Shown piece by piece: positions 19,151-27,032 of a stretch of DNA of 64,000 bases; position 1 is the first letter of the stretch, and every line of letters begins with the position of its first letter. Source of the DNA: Microbacterium sp. 70-16 (GTDB taxonomy: Bacteria > Actinomycetota > Actinomycetes > Actinomycetales > Microbacteriaceae). Below the pieces are notes generated by a model that was not told the DNA's origin, did not search any database, and was given only the letters and a program-made list of their open reading frames with translations. Where the stretch lies: the NCBI RefSeq assembly GCF_001898315.1, contig NZ_MKTQ01000010.1, positions 222,678 to 286,677 on the forward strand. Direction: 5' to 3'. A program made the position numbers and the translations under genes.

Positions 19151-21664
19151 GTGACCCTTGAGCCCGCGATAGCCGCGCCGGACCTGTATGCGGCCGCGCT
19201 CGCGCTCACGAACGAACGTCGGTACCGCGAGGCCGAGGCGGCGTTGCAGGGTGTCGCCGCGGTGACCGACGACGTCGAGCTGCACGCGCGGATCGCGGGC
19301 ACGCTCGCGTTCGTGCTCGACCAGACCGGCCGCCCGGCAGAGGGCGAGCAGCTGTGTCGCGAAACGCTGGCGGATGCCGCGCTCAGCGCCCACACACGCG
19401 GCATCGTCGCGGGGCAGCTGGCCAGCATCGTCATGCACCGGGGCCGGCTCGACGAGGCGATCGGCTGGTTCGGACGCGCGATCGACGCGCTCTCGGACGA
19501 CCCGATGGCGGTCGCCAACCTGCGGATGAACCGCAGCGTCGGGGCGATGCAGCGGCGTGACCTCGCGGCGGCCTTCGCCGATCTCGAGGAAGCCGTGGCG
19601 GTCTACGAAGAGCACGGCACGCCCATCGACGTCGCCGAGGCGCGGCACAATCTCGGCTACACGGCGTTGCTCGGCGGCGACCTCATCAGGGCGATGCAGG
19701 AGATGGCCGCAGCGCGCCCCGTCATCGGCGAGGAGTCGGCGGCCAACGCCGCCATCGGCGACGTCGACATGGCCGAGGCCCTGCGCGACGCGGGCCTCGT
19801 CACGGAGGCTGAGCGCCTGCTGCGCGATGCGGCACGTGCGTTCCACAAGAACGGCATGGCGCAGGCCCGCGGTGAGGCCGAGCTGCATCTGGCCCGCTCG
19901 CTGCTGCGCCACGACCCCGCCGATGCGGCGCGTGCCGCCGGCCACGCCGCCCGGCACTTCACGGCGCTCGGCGCGACGTCGTGGGCCGACCGGGCACGGG
20001 GCATCCGTCTGCGTGCGCTCCTTTCCGGCGGCGCGATCGACCGGGCCGGGCGCACGGTCTCCGACGTCGCGGTCGACGATGCCGACGTCACCCCGGTCGC
20101 GGCGGCGCTCACCCGCGCGGGGTTCGCCGGTGAGGCGGCCGCACTGCGCCTGTCGCGCGAGCTGTGGCGCGCGCGCCACGACCGGCCTGCCGGCCGCATG
20201 CCGCGCATCGACGAGGCTGCGTCGCTCGAGGTGCGGATGCTCGCGCACGAAGTGCGCGCGGAGCGCGCCGCCCGCGCCGGCCGCGGTGCGGTGGCGCGCC
20301 GCCACGCGGCATCCGGACTCGACGAGCTCTCGGACTGGCGCGCATCGTTCGGCAGCCTCGATCTGCAGACGTCGTTGTCGATGTACGGCAACAACCTGAT
20401 GCTTGTCGGACTGAGCGCGGCGGTGCAGTCGCGCAGCCCCGAGACAGTCTTCGAATGGTCCGAGCGCGCCCGGCACCTGAGCCTGCAGGTCGTGCCGCTG
20501 CGACCCCCGGCCGACCCCGAGCAGGCGGCCGAACTGAGCGAGCTGCGCATGCTGCGCGCCGACGCCGGCAGCGACGACTGGACGAGCGACCCCCGCGCGA
20601 TCGAACTGGGTGAGCGCCTGCGTCGGCGGCAGTGGACGACGACCGGCGCGGCCGAGATCGAGCGCCCCGTCGATCTTGCGGCCGCGGTCGCAGCGCTGGA
20701 TGTCGACACAGTCCTGCTGAACTACGTGTTCAGCCCGGAGGGGCTGTCGTGCCTCGTCGTCACGACGCGGGGCGCGCAGCTGGTCGACCTGCCCGGCTGG
20801 AGCGAGGCGCGCAAAGCGCTGCCGGCGCTGCGCTCTGACCTGGACATGTCGGCGGCCGTGCGCTCGGGCCCGATGATGGCGATCGTCGGCCGGTCGCTGG
20901 CCGACCACCTCGACCGCCTGTCGACGCTGCTGGTGGCGGCCCCGCTGACCGGCGTCGATGCCCGGCGCATCGTCGTGACGGCACCCGGCGTGCTGGCAGG
21001 GCTCCCGTGGACGATGCTGCCGCATCTGTCCGGTCGCGCGGTGACGGTCGCCCGCTCAGCCTCGCGATGGGTGCTCGGCCGGCGCGCGTCGTCGGTCGAC
21101 GCCGACGTCGCGTTCGTCGTCGGCCCGCGCGTCGCCCGCGGCGTCGAAGAGGCACGGACAGGTGCCGCCGCATGGGCGGCCGCGCGTCCTGCCGACGACT
21201 CGTCGACCGAGCCGGTCGTGCTCACCGGCGCGGATGCCACGGTCGACGCCGTCGGCGGCGCGGCCGCGTCAGCCGACATCCTGCACATCAGCGCGCACGG
21301 CCGGCACGCCCTCGACAACCCGCTGTTCTCCGGTCTGACGCTGGCCGACGGCGCGCTGTTCGGCTACGACATCGACCGGATGCGGCGGGTGTCGGATGTC
21401 GTGATCCTGTCGGCCTGCGAATCGGGGCGCTCGGCCGTGCGGTGGGGCGAGGAGTCGGTGGGGATGACGCGGGCCTGGCAGCACGCCGGCGCGACGGCCG
21501 TGATCGCCGCACCCGTCGTCGTCGCGGACGACGACGCGTGCGAACTGCTCGGGCAGCTGCACGTCGGGCTCGCGGGCGGGCTCGCCCCCGCCGTCGCGCT
21601 CGCCGAGGCGAGTGTGCGCACGGGCATCCGATCGCCGTTCGTCTGCCACGGCAACGGATTCTGA
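19151..21664 (+). CDS. TPR-CHAT caspase-like protease (cassette gene 4)
   Basis: Large cytosolic protein (837 aa). About the first 400 residues are tetratricopeptide-like helical pairs (AAALALTNERRYREAEAAL, GRLDEAIGWFGRAIDAL, DLAAAFADLEEAVAVYEEHG). The C-terminal third is a CHAT domain: His716 in LHISAHGRH and Cys756 in ILSACESG, forty residues apart, the separase/caspase-like dyad, followed by the typical GMTRAWQHAGATAVIAAPVVVADDDA. GTG 19151 is the start. TPR-CHAT proteins in other systems are activated by partner binding to the repeats and then cut a specific protein. Here it follows a sigma factor, a small regulator-like protein and a subtilisin, so a proteolytic cascade or conflict/stress response is inferred. 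Confidence 0.94.
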   Translation: MTLEPAIAAPDLYAAALALTNERRYREAEAALQGVAAVTDDVELHARIAGTLAFVLDQTGRPAEGEQLCRETLADAALSAHTRGIVAGQLASIVMHRGRLDEAIGWFGRAIDALSDDPMAVANLRMNRSVGAMQRRDLAAAFADLEEAVAVYEEHGTPIDVAEARHNLGYTALLGGDLIRAMQEMAAARPVIGEESAANAAIGDVDMAEALRDAGLVTEAERLLRDAARAFHKNGMAQARGEAELHLARSLLRHDPADAARAAGHAARHFTALGATSWADRARGIRLRALLSGGAIDRAGRTVSDVAVDDADVTPVAAALTRAGFAGEAAALRLSRELWRARHDRPAGRMPRIDEAASLEVRMLAHEVRAERAARAGRGAVARRHAASGLDELSDWRASFGSLDLQTSLSMYGNNLMLVGLSAAVQSRSPETVFEWSERARHLSLQVVPLRPPADPEQAAELSELRMLRADAGSDDWTSDPRAIELGERLRRRQWTTTGAAEIERPVDLAAAVAALDVDTVLLNYVFSPEGLSCLVVTTRGAQLVDLPGWSEARKALPALRSDLDMSAAVRSGPMMAIVGRSLADHLDRLSTLLVAAPLTGVDARRIVVTAPGVLAGLPWTMLPHLSGRAVTVARSASRWVLGRRASSVDADVAFVVGPRVARGVEEARTGAAAWAAARPADDSSTEPVVLTGADATVDAVGGAAASADILHISAHGRHALDNPLFSGLTLADGALFGYDIDRMRRVSDVVILSACESGRSAVRWGEESVGMTRAWQHAGATAVIAAPVVVADDDACELLGQLHVGLAGGLAPAVALAEASVRTGIRSPFVCHGNGF

Positions 21665-21934
21665 GATTTTCTCACGCAGATGTATCAGGGGTGAGGGGGG
21701 CGCCTCTTGATCATCGGAAGGACCGTTCGGTGCCGACGGATACGGATGCACCGGGCCACCACTGGGGAGAGGTGGCATCCGGTCAGTCCGCAGGACGGCG
21801 GTTCGGGGGGATCTATGCCCGTCCGAAGGGTCGGCGATGCTGGGGCTCGCCGGCCCTTCTGCCGTGCCCGGGTGGGCCGCTGAGCGATGGGGCCGGGCGG
21901 TCGGCGGCTTGCCGGGTGAGGCGGTCGGGCGGCG
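21665..21934. other. Gap between the CHAT gene and the LysR-like gene
   Basis: 270 bp without a well-supported gene. A frame opens with GTG 21730 behind GGAAGGA and reads MPTDTDAPGHHWGEVASG, but its third positions are less GC-rich than real genes nearby and it runs past 21935 into the convergent gene. No terminator hairpin is clear. Confidence 0.4.
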
Positions 21935-22702
21935 TCAGCGTGAGGAGTTCGCGGTGCGGCCGCGCACGATGCCGATGAAGGTGTCGACGAGCGGGCCGTT
22001 CTCGCCGTCGGCGGTCGCGGGCCACGCGAGCGCCACCGTCGAGGTCGGGCCGTCCACCAGTGGGCGATGCGCGGCATCCTTGCGGTGATGCAGGCGTGCG
22101 AGTGACATCGGAACGATGACGATGCCGACGCCCGTCGCAGCAATGGCGATCGCATCGGCGACCGTCGCGGGGGCGGCGAATCGCGGCTGCGTCGTCCCGG
22201 GGACCTCGACCTGCACCGGCGGGTGCTCGGGGACGATCAGCACCTCTCCGGCGAGGTCGTCCGCCGTGAGCTCGTCCGCGGCGGTGAGGTGCGACTCGGC
22301 CGCGCACACGACGACCGGCGTCTCGTCGTAGAGGGCGATCACGTGCAGTCCCGTGCGGTCGATCGGCAGCCGCACCAGGGCGGCGTCGACGGGTTGCGCG
22401 AGGCCGGTCGGGTCTGGCTGGATGAGGGCAGCGCGCTGGTCGGGCAGGTCGAGCGGGACGAGCTCGAGCGGGATCTGCGGCATCCGCTGCTTCCACGCGT
22501 CGATCCACTTGCCGGGCGTCGCACCCTCGATCGCGCCCAGGCGGAAGGGACCTGTGGGTAGCGGTGGGGCGGGCTCGCTCGTCGCGCTTGTGGTGCCCCT
22601 CGCGCCGGCGCCGGGCTTGCGGCCGGGTGTGCGGCCGGCGCCGGCGGCGCGCGGGCGCCCCGCGCCCTTGCCGCGGCTGCCGCGGCCGCCTGCTGCCGCC
22701 AT
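21935..22702 (-). CDS. LysR-type substrate-binding domain protein without HTH
   Basis: 255-aa protein made of a LysR_substrate (periplasmic-binding-like) domain only: FRLGAIEGATPGKWIDAWKQRMPQIPLELVPLD, DAALVRLPIDRTGLHVIALYDETPVVVCAAESHLTAADEL and IAIAATGVGIVIVPMSLARL are the normal sensor segments. The winged helix that should precede them is replaced by about 45 residues rich in Gly, Arg, Lys and Ala. It could bind nucleic acid through the basic tail or act as a sensor for another regulator. TACGCT (22709-22714) lies 6 nt before ATG 22702, and the full ORF cannot start earlier without running through a palindromic element. Confidence 0.85.
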   Translation of the reverse strand: MAAAGGRGSRGKGAGRPRAAGAGRTPGRKPGAGARGTTSATSEPAPPLPTGPFRLGAIEGATPGKWIDAWKQRMPQIPLELVPLDLPDQRAALIQPDPTGLAQPVDAALVRLPIDRTGLHVIALYDETPVVVCAAESHLTAADELTADDLAGEVLIVPEHPPVQVEVPGTTQPRFAAPATVADAIAIAATGVGIVIVPMSLARLHHRKDAAHRPLVDGPTSTVALAWPATADGENGPLVDTFIGIVRGRTANSSR

Positions 22703-22708
22703 GACGCC

Positions 22709-22714
22709 AGCGTA
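22709..22714 (-). promoter_or_regulatory. Leaderless -10 (TACGCT) of the LysR-like gene
   Basis: TACGCT on the minus strand, 6 nt from the ATG at 22702; it fixes the start downstream of the palindromic element. Confidence 0.55.
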
Positions 22715-22727
22715 GCCGCCGCTCGCG

Positions 22728-22815
22728 CCGCAACAACTCAGGAACGGCGGCGCCAGATCGGTGCCGCGGCCCCGATTCGGGTCGAGATCCGTGCGGAACT
22801 CCTGAGTTATTGCGG
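22728..22815. repeat. ATAACTCAGG bookend palindrome
   Basis: Arms 22728-22743 and 22800-22815, 16 bp with one C·A mismatch (CAACAACTC against GAGTTATTG), around a 56-nt core. It separates the LysR-like gene from the hexapeptide-repeat gene. Confidence 0.88.
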
Positions 22816-22848
22816 TCACGCGGTGAGTGCCTCCGCCCCGCGAGGGGG

Positions 22849-23256
22849 TCAGGCGGCCAGGCGCAGCCCGCGGCGGTCGGTCGCGACCTGCTCGCCGTCG
22901 GCGATCTGGGTGTCGTCGGCGATCAGTGAGCCGCCGGCGACGCGCGCGTGCGCTCCGACGACGGCGCGGATGCCGATCTTGGCGCCCGACCCGATCGCCG
23001 CGCCCGAGCCGATGTGCGCGTGCGGCGCGATCTCGGCATCGGGGCCGATGACGGCGTCGGGCTCGATCCAGACACCGCGGCCGATGTGCGCGCCCGCGGC
23101 GATCTGGGCGCCCGGCTCCACATACGCACCCGCCTCGACGAGTGCGGTCGCGTGCACCTTGGCGCCGTTGGCGATGAGGCCCCGCCCGTTCGCGTGCTTG
23201 CGGTAGCGCAGCGTGCGGCCCTGATCGTCTTCGATGTCGACGTAGTTCTTGCCCAC
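22849..23256 (-). CDS. Left-handed beta-helix (hexapeptide repeat) protein
   Basis: 135-aa protein. After KNYVDIEDDQGRTLRYRKHANGRG it consists of about fifteen [LIV]-G-X4 turns (ALVEAGAYVEPGAQIAAGAHIGRGVWI and on), the signature of trimeric left-handed beta helices such as acyltransferases and gamma carbonic anhydrases. No catalytic His of the transferase type is evident, so it may be structural or a noncanonical enzyme. The GTG start at 23256 is supported by AGGAGGA 5 nt upstream. It is the third gene of a minus-strand run with the GT2-GtrA and glycosidase-like genes. Confidence 0.82.
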   Translation of the reverse strand: MGKNYVDIEDDQGRTLRYRKHANGRGLIANGAKVHATALVEAGAYVEPGAQIAAGAHIGRGVWIEPDAVIGPDAEIAPHAHIGSGAAIGSGAKIGIRAVVGAHARVAGGSLIADDTQIADGEQVATDRRGLRLAA

Positions 23257-23299
23257 AGAAATCCTCCTGAGAACTTCTACAACGATCGAGACCCTCAGA

Positions 23300-24409
23300 T
23301 CATTCCCGTGCATAGGTGTGAGCGGGCTCGATCCGGCGATCCGGAGCGAACACCACCGCCCGTTGCACCGAGAAGCTCACCGCGAACAGGGTCAGATCGG
23401 TCATGAGCTTCGCCGGCAGGGTCGCGATACCGGCATCCGTCAGCGCCGTCAGCATCCCGAAGCTCGCCGCGAGCAGCAGTGCCGCGAGGCCGAAGTAGCG
23501 CAGCGCCGCCGTGCGCAGCGGCACCGTGCGGCGGGCGCCGAAGACGAGGCTGCGGTTGATCGCGAAGTTCATGCCGGCGCTCGCGACGCGGGCGAGGGTG
23601 ACCGACAGCAGCAGCCAACCGGTCAGCGCCTGCAACACGAGCAGCAGGCCCGTGTCGACGACGAATGCCACGACGGCGGATGCCGCGAAGCGAAGCAGCG
23701 GCGCATAGATGCGCGCCGAGTCGGCGAGCGGACGGAAGTGGCTCGATGCGTTGCCGTCGAGGTAGACCGTCCGGATCGGCACTTCCTCGAGTGCGATCCC
23801 GGCCGTGGGCGCGGCCAGCAGCATCCGGAACTCGTACTCGAACCGGTCGCCCGGAACCGACAGCAGCCACGGCACGAGCTCGCTCGGGAACCCCCGCAGC
23901 CCCGTCTGGGTGTCGCTCACGTCGCGCCCCGTGGCGAGCCGGAACGCGCGCCGCGTCAGCGCGTTGCCCGCGCGGCTGCGCAGCGGCACCGACCCCGCGA
24001 ACGCGCGGACGCCGAGCACGACCGTGGCGCGGCGTTCGAGGAGCGCAAGTTGCCCTGCCTGAGGCCGATCGGGAGCCGTTTGCGCTCCTCGAACGCCGCC
24101 CAGGGCTTCCGCGACGCGGCTGATGTCGGCCGGGGTGTGCTGGCCGTCGGCATCCGCCGTGACGATGTCGAGCCCCGGCCAGTCGTGCGCGGCGCGCGCG
24201 AAGCCCGTGCGCAGCGCCGCTCCCTTGCCGCGATTGTGCGGGTGGGATGCCACGACCGCGCCCGCCGCGGCGCACGCCGCGAACACGCCGGCGTAGCCCG
24301 GTCCCGAGCCGTCGTCGACGACGAGCACGGGACCGCGTGGCGTCAGCTCGCGCACGAGCGCGACCAGCCGATCGTCGGGTTCGTAGGCGGGGATCAGCAC
24401 GAGAGGCAT
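23300..24409 (-). CDS. GT2 glycosyltransferase fused to a GtrA-like membrane domain
   Basis: 369-aa polyprenyl-phosphate sugar transferase type. The N-terminal GT-A domain has LVLIPAYEPDDRL, LVVDDGSG, GKGAALRTGF and the DXD-like TADADGQHTPADI. The C-terminal half has four hydrophobic helices of the GtrA family (VVAFVVDTGLLLVLQALTGW, INRSLVFGARR). Such fusions move glucose or other sugars to a lipid carrier and flip it for cell-wall or surface glycan modification. An in-frame palindromic insertion (24029-24099) adds about 24 residues before the VVLGVRAFAG strand. Only 4 bp separate it from the upstream glycosidase-like gene. Confidence 0.92.
   Translation of the reverse strand: MPLVLIPAYEPDDRLVALVRELTPRGPVLVVDDGSGPGYAGVFAACAAAGAVVASHPHNRGKGAALRTGFARAAHDWPGLDIVTADADGQHTPADISRVAEALGGVRGAQTAPDRPQAGQLALLERRATVVLGVRAFAGSVPLRSRAGNALTRRAFRLATGRDVSDTQTGLRGFPSELVPWLLSVPGDRFEYEFRMLLAAPTAGIALEEVPIRTVYLDGNASSHFRPLADSARIYAPLLRFAASAVVAFVVDTGLLLVLQALTGWLLLSVTLARVASAGMNFAINRSLVFGARRTVPLRTAALRYFGLAALLLAASFGMLTALTDAGIATLPAKLMTDLTLFAVSFSVQRAVVFAPDRRIEPAHTYARE
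24029..24099. repeat. Palindromic insertion inside the GT2 gene
   Basis: GCGGCGTTCGAGGAGCGCAA (24029-24048) and its perfect 20-bp complement (24080-24099) around a 31-nt loop, wholly within coding sequence and in frame. It encodes a Gln/Arg/Ala-rich loop between ADISRVAEALGG and VVLGVRAF. Confidence 0.88.
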
Positions 24410-24413
24410 CCGA

Positions 24414-25367
24414 TCACCCCGCCACATAGAGGATGTCGCTCGTCGCCCGCTCACCGCCGTTGGAAGGCTGGTTGACGACCTCGCCGTTGAACCACAGTTC
24501 GCTCGATCCGCCGCCGTCGAGGTTGTAGGCCGTCGTCGCGCCGAGCGAGATCATGATGTCGGCGAGCTCGGTGAGGGTGACGCCGCGGCTGTAGCCGGGG
24601 TCGCGTCCGTCGACAACGACGATGAGGATGTGCCCGTCGGCGGTGACGCCGATCGCGGTGCGCGGCTGCTCGCCCTGGATCGAGTGGTTGCCGATGTTCG
24701 TGTCGATCTCGACGTCGTCGATGCCGTCGATCACGGCGCCGTCGTCGACGATCGCGGGGCCGAAGCTGAGGGTGTTCCAGGCGCCGTCTGCGACCAGTTC
24801 GGCTGCCGTCGTCTGCGTCTCGTCGTAGATCGCGACCGTGCCGTCCTTGTAGAAGACGAGGCCTTCGCGGGCTCCGTCGTCGCGGTAGACGACGCCGTTG
24901 CGGATCACGATGCCGCTGTCGCGGAACCCGTAGTAGTCGCCGTTGACGGCCAGCACCGCGCCGTTGGCCTCGGCGGTCTCGCTGACCAGAGCGGTGATGT
25001 TCTCGCCGAACTGGTTGTTCGCGAAGGCGCTGCGCAGCACCGTCGGGTCACTGAGGTCCAGATCGGCGACGTAGTAGGTGACGGTGTCGTCGCCCGAGCC
25101 CTGCGTGTACTGCGTGACCGTGATCGACGCAGCGTCAGACGTGTAGGTCGTGTCGGTGATGACGGGCGTGGATGCCTCGGCATCCGCCGTGTCGTCGGTC
25201 GCGGCGGGAGTCGCGCTCGCGCTCTGCTCCGCCTCGTACGCGGCGACGTCGTCGACCACGACATGCGGGATCACGAACCGGTCGAGCGCCCACGCGGTGC
25301 CGCCGGTCGCGGTGAGCGCGACGACGATCCCACCCGCGATGAGGCTGTGCTTGAGTCGTCTCTTCAT
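24414..25367 (-). CDS. Phosphodiester glycosidase (NAGPA-like) family exported protein
   Basis: 317-aa protein with an N-terminal membrane anchor or uncleaved signal (HSLIAGGIVVALTATGGTAWAL) and a low-complexity Ala/Thr/Asp linker, then the NAGPA domain: NGDYYGFRDSGIVIRNGVVYRDD, QPRTAIGVTADGHILIVVVDGRDPGYSRGVTLTELADIM and YNLDGGGSSELWFNGEVVNQPSNGGERATSDIL. The YNLDGGGSS motif defines the family, which cleaves sugar-phosphate diester caps or trims exopolysaccharide. ATG 25367. It heads a minus-strand operon with the GT2-GtrA gene, which fits modification of a cell-surface glycan. Confidence 0.9.
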   Translation of the reverse strand: MKRRLKHSLIAGGIVVALTATGGTAWALDRFVIPHVVVDDVAAYEAEQSASATPAATDDTADAEASTPVITDTTYTSDAASITVTQYTQGSGDDTVTYYVADLDLSDPTVLRSAFANNQFGENITALVSETAEANGAVLAVNGDYYGFRDSGIVIRNGVVYRDDGAREGLVFYKDGTVAIYDETQTTAAELVADGAWNTLSFGPAIVDDGAVIDGIDDVEIDTNIGNHSIQGEQPRTAIGVTADGHILIVVVDGRDPGYSRGVTLTELADIMISLGATTAYNLDGGGSSELWFNGEVVNQPSNGGERATSDILYVAG

Positions 25368-25465
25368 GCGGACCAGTGTCGGAGATCGCCTGGAGAGCGC
25401 CGTAGGCACCGGCTACGCGGCGGCTATGAATCGTGCCGTGCCCCAGACGCGCGAGGATGGATGCC

Positions 25466-26113
25466 GTGGCGACTCCCGACGACCCGACGACCGGCCCCTC
25501 CCTCGTGTTCGACGAGAAGGCCAACGCGCATTCGGTCCCGGAGGACGTGCTCGGCATCCTCACCGGCACCTTCCTGACCTCGTTCGGGCTGCACCTGCTG
25601 CACGCGTCGGGCGCCGTCACGGGCGGCACGGCCGGCCTCTCGCTGCTTCTCGGCTACGCGACGGGCTGGCCGTTCTGGGTGCTGTTCGCCGTCATCAACG
25701 TGCCCTTCGCGTTCCTCGCGGTGTGGCGGCGCGGGTGGGACTTCACGATCCGGACGGTCATCTCGATCGCCCTCGTGTCGACGTGGGCGCTCGTGCACGA
25801 CGCGCTGTTCCCGATCACGCAGATCGAGCCCTGGTACGGCACGCTCGCGGGCAACCTCCTGGCCGGCGTCGGCGTGCTGATCCTGTTCCGCCACCGCTCG
25901 AGCGTCGGCGGCGTCAACATCATCGGGCTCGAGATCCAGGACCGCACGGGCTTCCGTGCGGGGTGGACGATGATGATCTTCGACGTCCTGATCGTGCTGT
26001 CGGCGCTGCTCGTGGTGCCGTGGACGAACGTCCTGATGAGCGCCGTGGGCGCGGTGCTGCTGAACCTCGTGCTCGCGCTCAACCACCGGCCCGGGCGCTA
26101 CCTCGGGCACTGA
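25466..26113 (+). CDS. YitT-family membrane protein
   Basis: 215-aa integral membrane protein with about five helices. GTFLTSFGLHLLHASGAVTGGTAGLSLLLGYATGW and VSTWALVHDALFP followed by GVLILFRHRSSVGGVNIIG match the YitT membrane domain; the cytoplasmic DUF2179 domain of longer members is absent. Function unknown; transport has been suggested for the family. I chose GTG 25466, spaced from GAGGA; ATG 25457 would add MDA. It converges with the nei-type gene, 6 bp apart. Confidence 0.85.
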   Translation: MATPDDPTTGPSLVFDEKANAHSVPEDVLGILTGTFLTSFGLHLLHASGAVTGGTAGLSLLLGYATGWPFWVLFAVINVPFAFLAVWRRGWDFTIRTVISIALVSTWALVHDALFPITQIEPWYGTLAGNLLAGVGVLILFRHRSSVGGVNIIGLEIQDRTGFRAGWTMMIFDVLIVLSALLVVPWTNVLMSAVGAVLLNLVLALNHRPGRYLGH

Positions 26114-26119
26114 TGCGTC

Positions 26120-26890
26120 TCAGCGCTGGCAGCGCGGGCACCAGAACACGATGCGCTCGCTCGTCTCGTTCGCGCCGAGCTCGCCGCGGCGGATGAGCGT
26201 GCCGCACCGGCGGCACGGCCGCCCGGCGCGACCGTAGACCCAGTGCTCGCGACCGCGGCGCGCGTCACCCGTGAAGGTGCGGATCGGCCGGTCGCGATTG
26301 CTGCGGATCATCCGCGCGGCCGTGTCGACCAGGCCTGCATCCGTCTCGTTCGCGGGACGCGTGGGCAGGACGCCCCGCACGAACAGCACCTCGTTCGCAT
26401 ACTCGTTGCCCAGGCCCGCGAGGTTGCGCTGATCCAGCAGCGCGACGTGCACGGGGCGAGGGTCGGATGCCAGGTGGGCGGCCGCCTTCGGGGCATCCCA
26501 ATCGGGCCCCAGCAAGTCGGGGCCGAGATGCCCGACGAGCAGGTCTTCCTGCGCGGTGGGCACGAGGTCAACCTGGGCGATCTCGAAGCCGACGGCCTGT
26601 GCCCGCTCGATGCCGACGATCGCGCGCGCCTGGTGCGCGGGGGCGCGCCACGGCTCGCCGGGGCGGTAGACGAGCCAGCGTCCCTCCATCTTGAGGTGCG
26701 AGTGCAGGGTGTATTCCCCGAAGCGCATGAGCAGGTGCTTGCCGCGCGGGACGACCTCGCGGACGGTGTCACCGGTCAGATCCGCCGTCGCATGGCGTGG
26801 CACCCGCAGGTCGAAGCGCGTCACCGTCTGCCCCGCGAGGGCGGCGTGCAACGTGCGCGCCGTGCGGAAGACGGTGTCGCCCTCAGGCAT
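26120..26890 (-). CDS. nei: Fpg/Nei-family DNA glycosylase (endonuclease VIII, Nei2 type)
   Basis: Base-excision repair glycosylase/AP lyase for oxidised bases; 256 aa. The N-terminus PEGDTVFRTARTL supplies the catalytic Pro2-Glu3 and the Nei signature EGD. The catalytic Lys lies in PRGKHLLMRF, the helix-2-turn-helix carries LAGLGNEYANEVLF, and the zinc finger CRRCG...CPRC closes the protein. Together with the helicase gene upstream it reproduces the lhr-nei neighbourhood of mycobacteria, implying joint action in repair. The 142-bp gap to lhr holds a repeat hairpin that could set relative expression. Confidence 0.94.
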   Translation of the reverse strand: MPEGDTVFRTARTLHAALAGQTVTRFDLRVPRHATADLTGDTVREVVPRGKHLLMRFGEYTLHSHLKMEGRWLVYRPGEPWRAPAHQARAIVGIERAQAVGFEIAQVDLVPTAQEDLLVGHLGPDLLGPDWDAPKAAAHLASDPRPVHVALLDQRNLAGLGNEYANEVLFVRGVLPTRPANETDAGLVDTAARMIRSNRDRPIRTFTGDARRGREHWVYGRAGRPCRRCGTLIRRGELGANETSERIVFWCPRCQR

Positions 26891-26918
26891 CAGGGGTGCC
26901 CCTTCTGGGCCGCGGCGG

Positions 26919-27000
26919 GAACTCCGCAGAATGTGACCAACTCCGCAGAATATGCCGTCGTTCTCTGCGGAGTACGTGACATTCTGCGAAGTTCGTGACC
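26919..27000. repeat. CTCCGCAGAATGTGAC palindromic cluster between lhr and nei
   Basis: Two direct copies of AACTCCGCAGAAT (from 26920 and 26939) face two inverted copies (to 26976 and about 26993), so the element can fold as one long or two nested hairpins. AT content is above the surroundings. Same design as the bookend elements but different arm sequence. Confidence 0.75.
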
Positions 27001-27032
27001 CCGCGATGCCGACGAGTGAGGATGCCCGCCCA

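Noticed and set aside
19151-21664. TPR-CHAT protein as part of a type III CRISPR (gRAMP/Craspase) locus
   Set aside because: No Cas genes, no array and no Csx30-like gene nearby; the neighbours are a sigma factor and a subtilisin.
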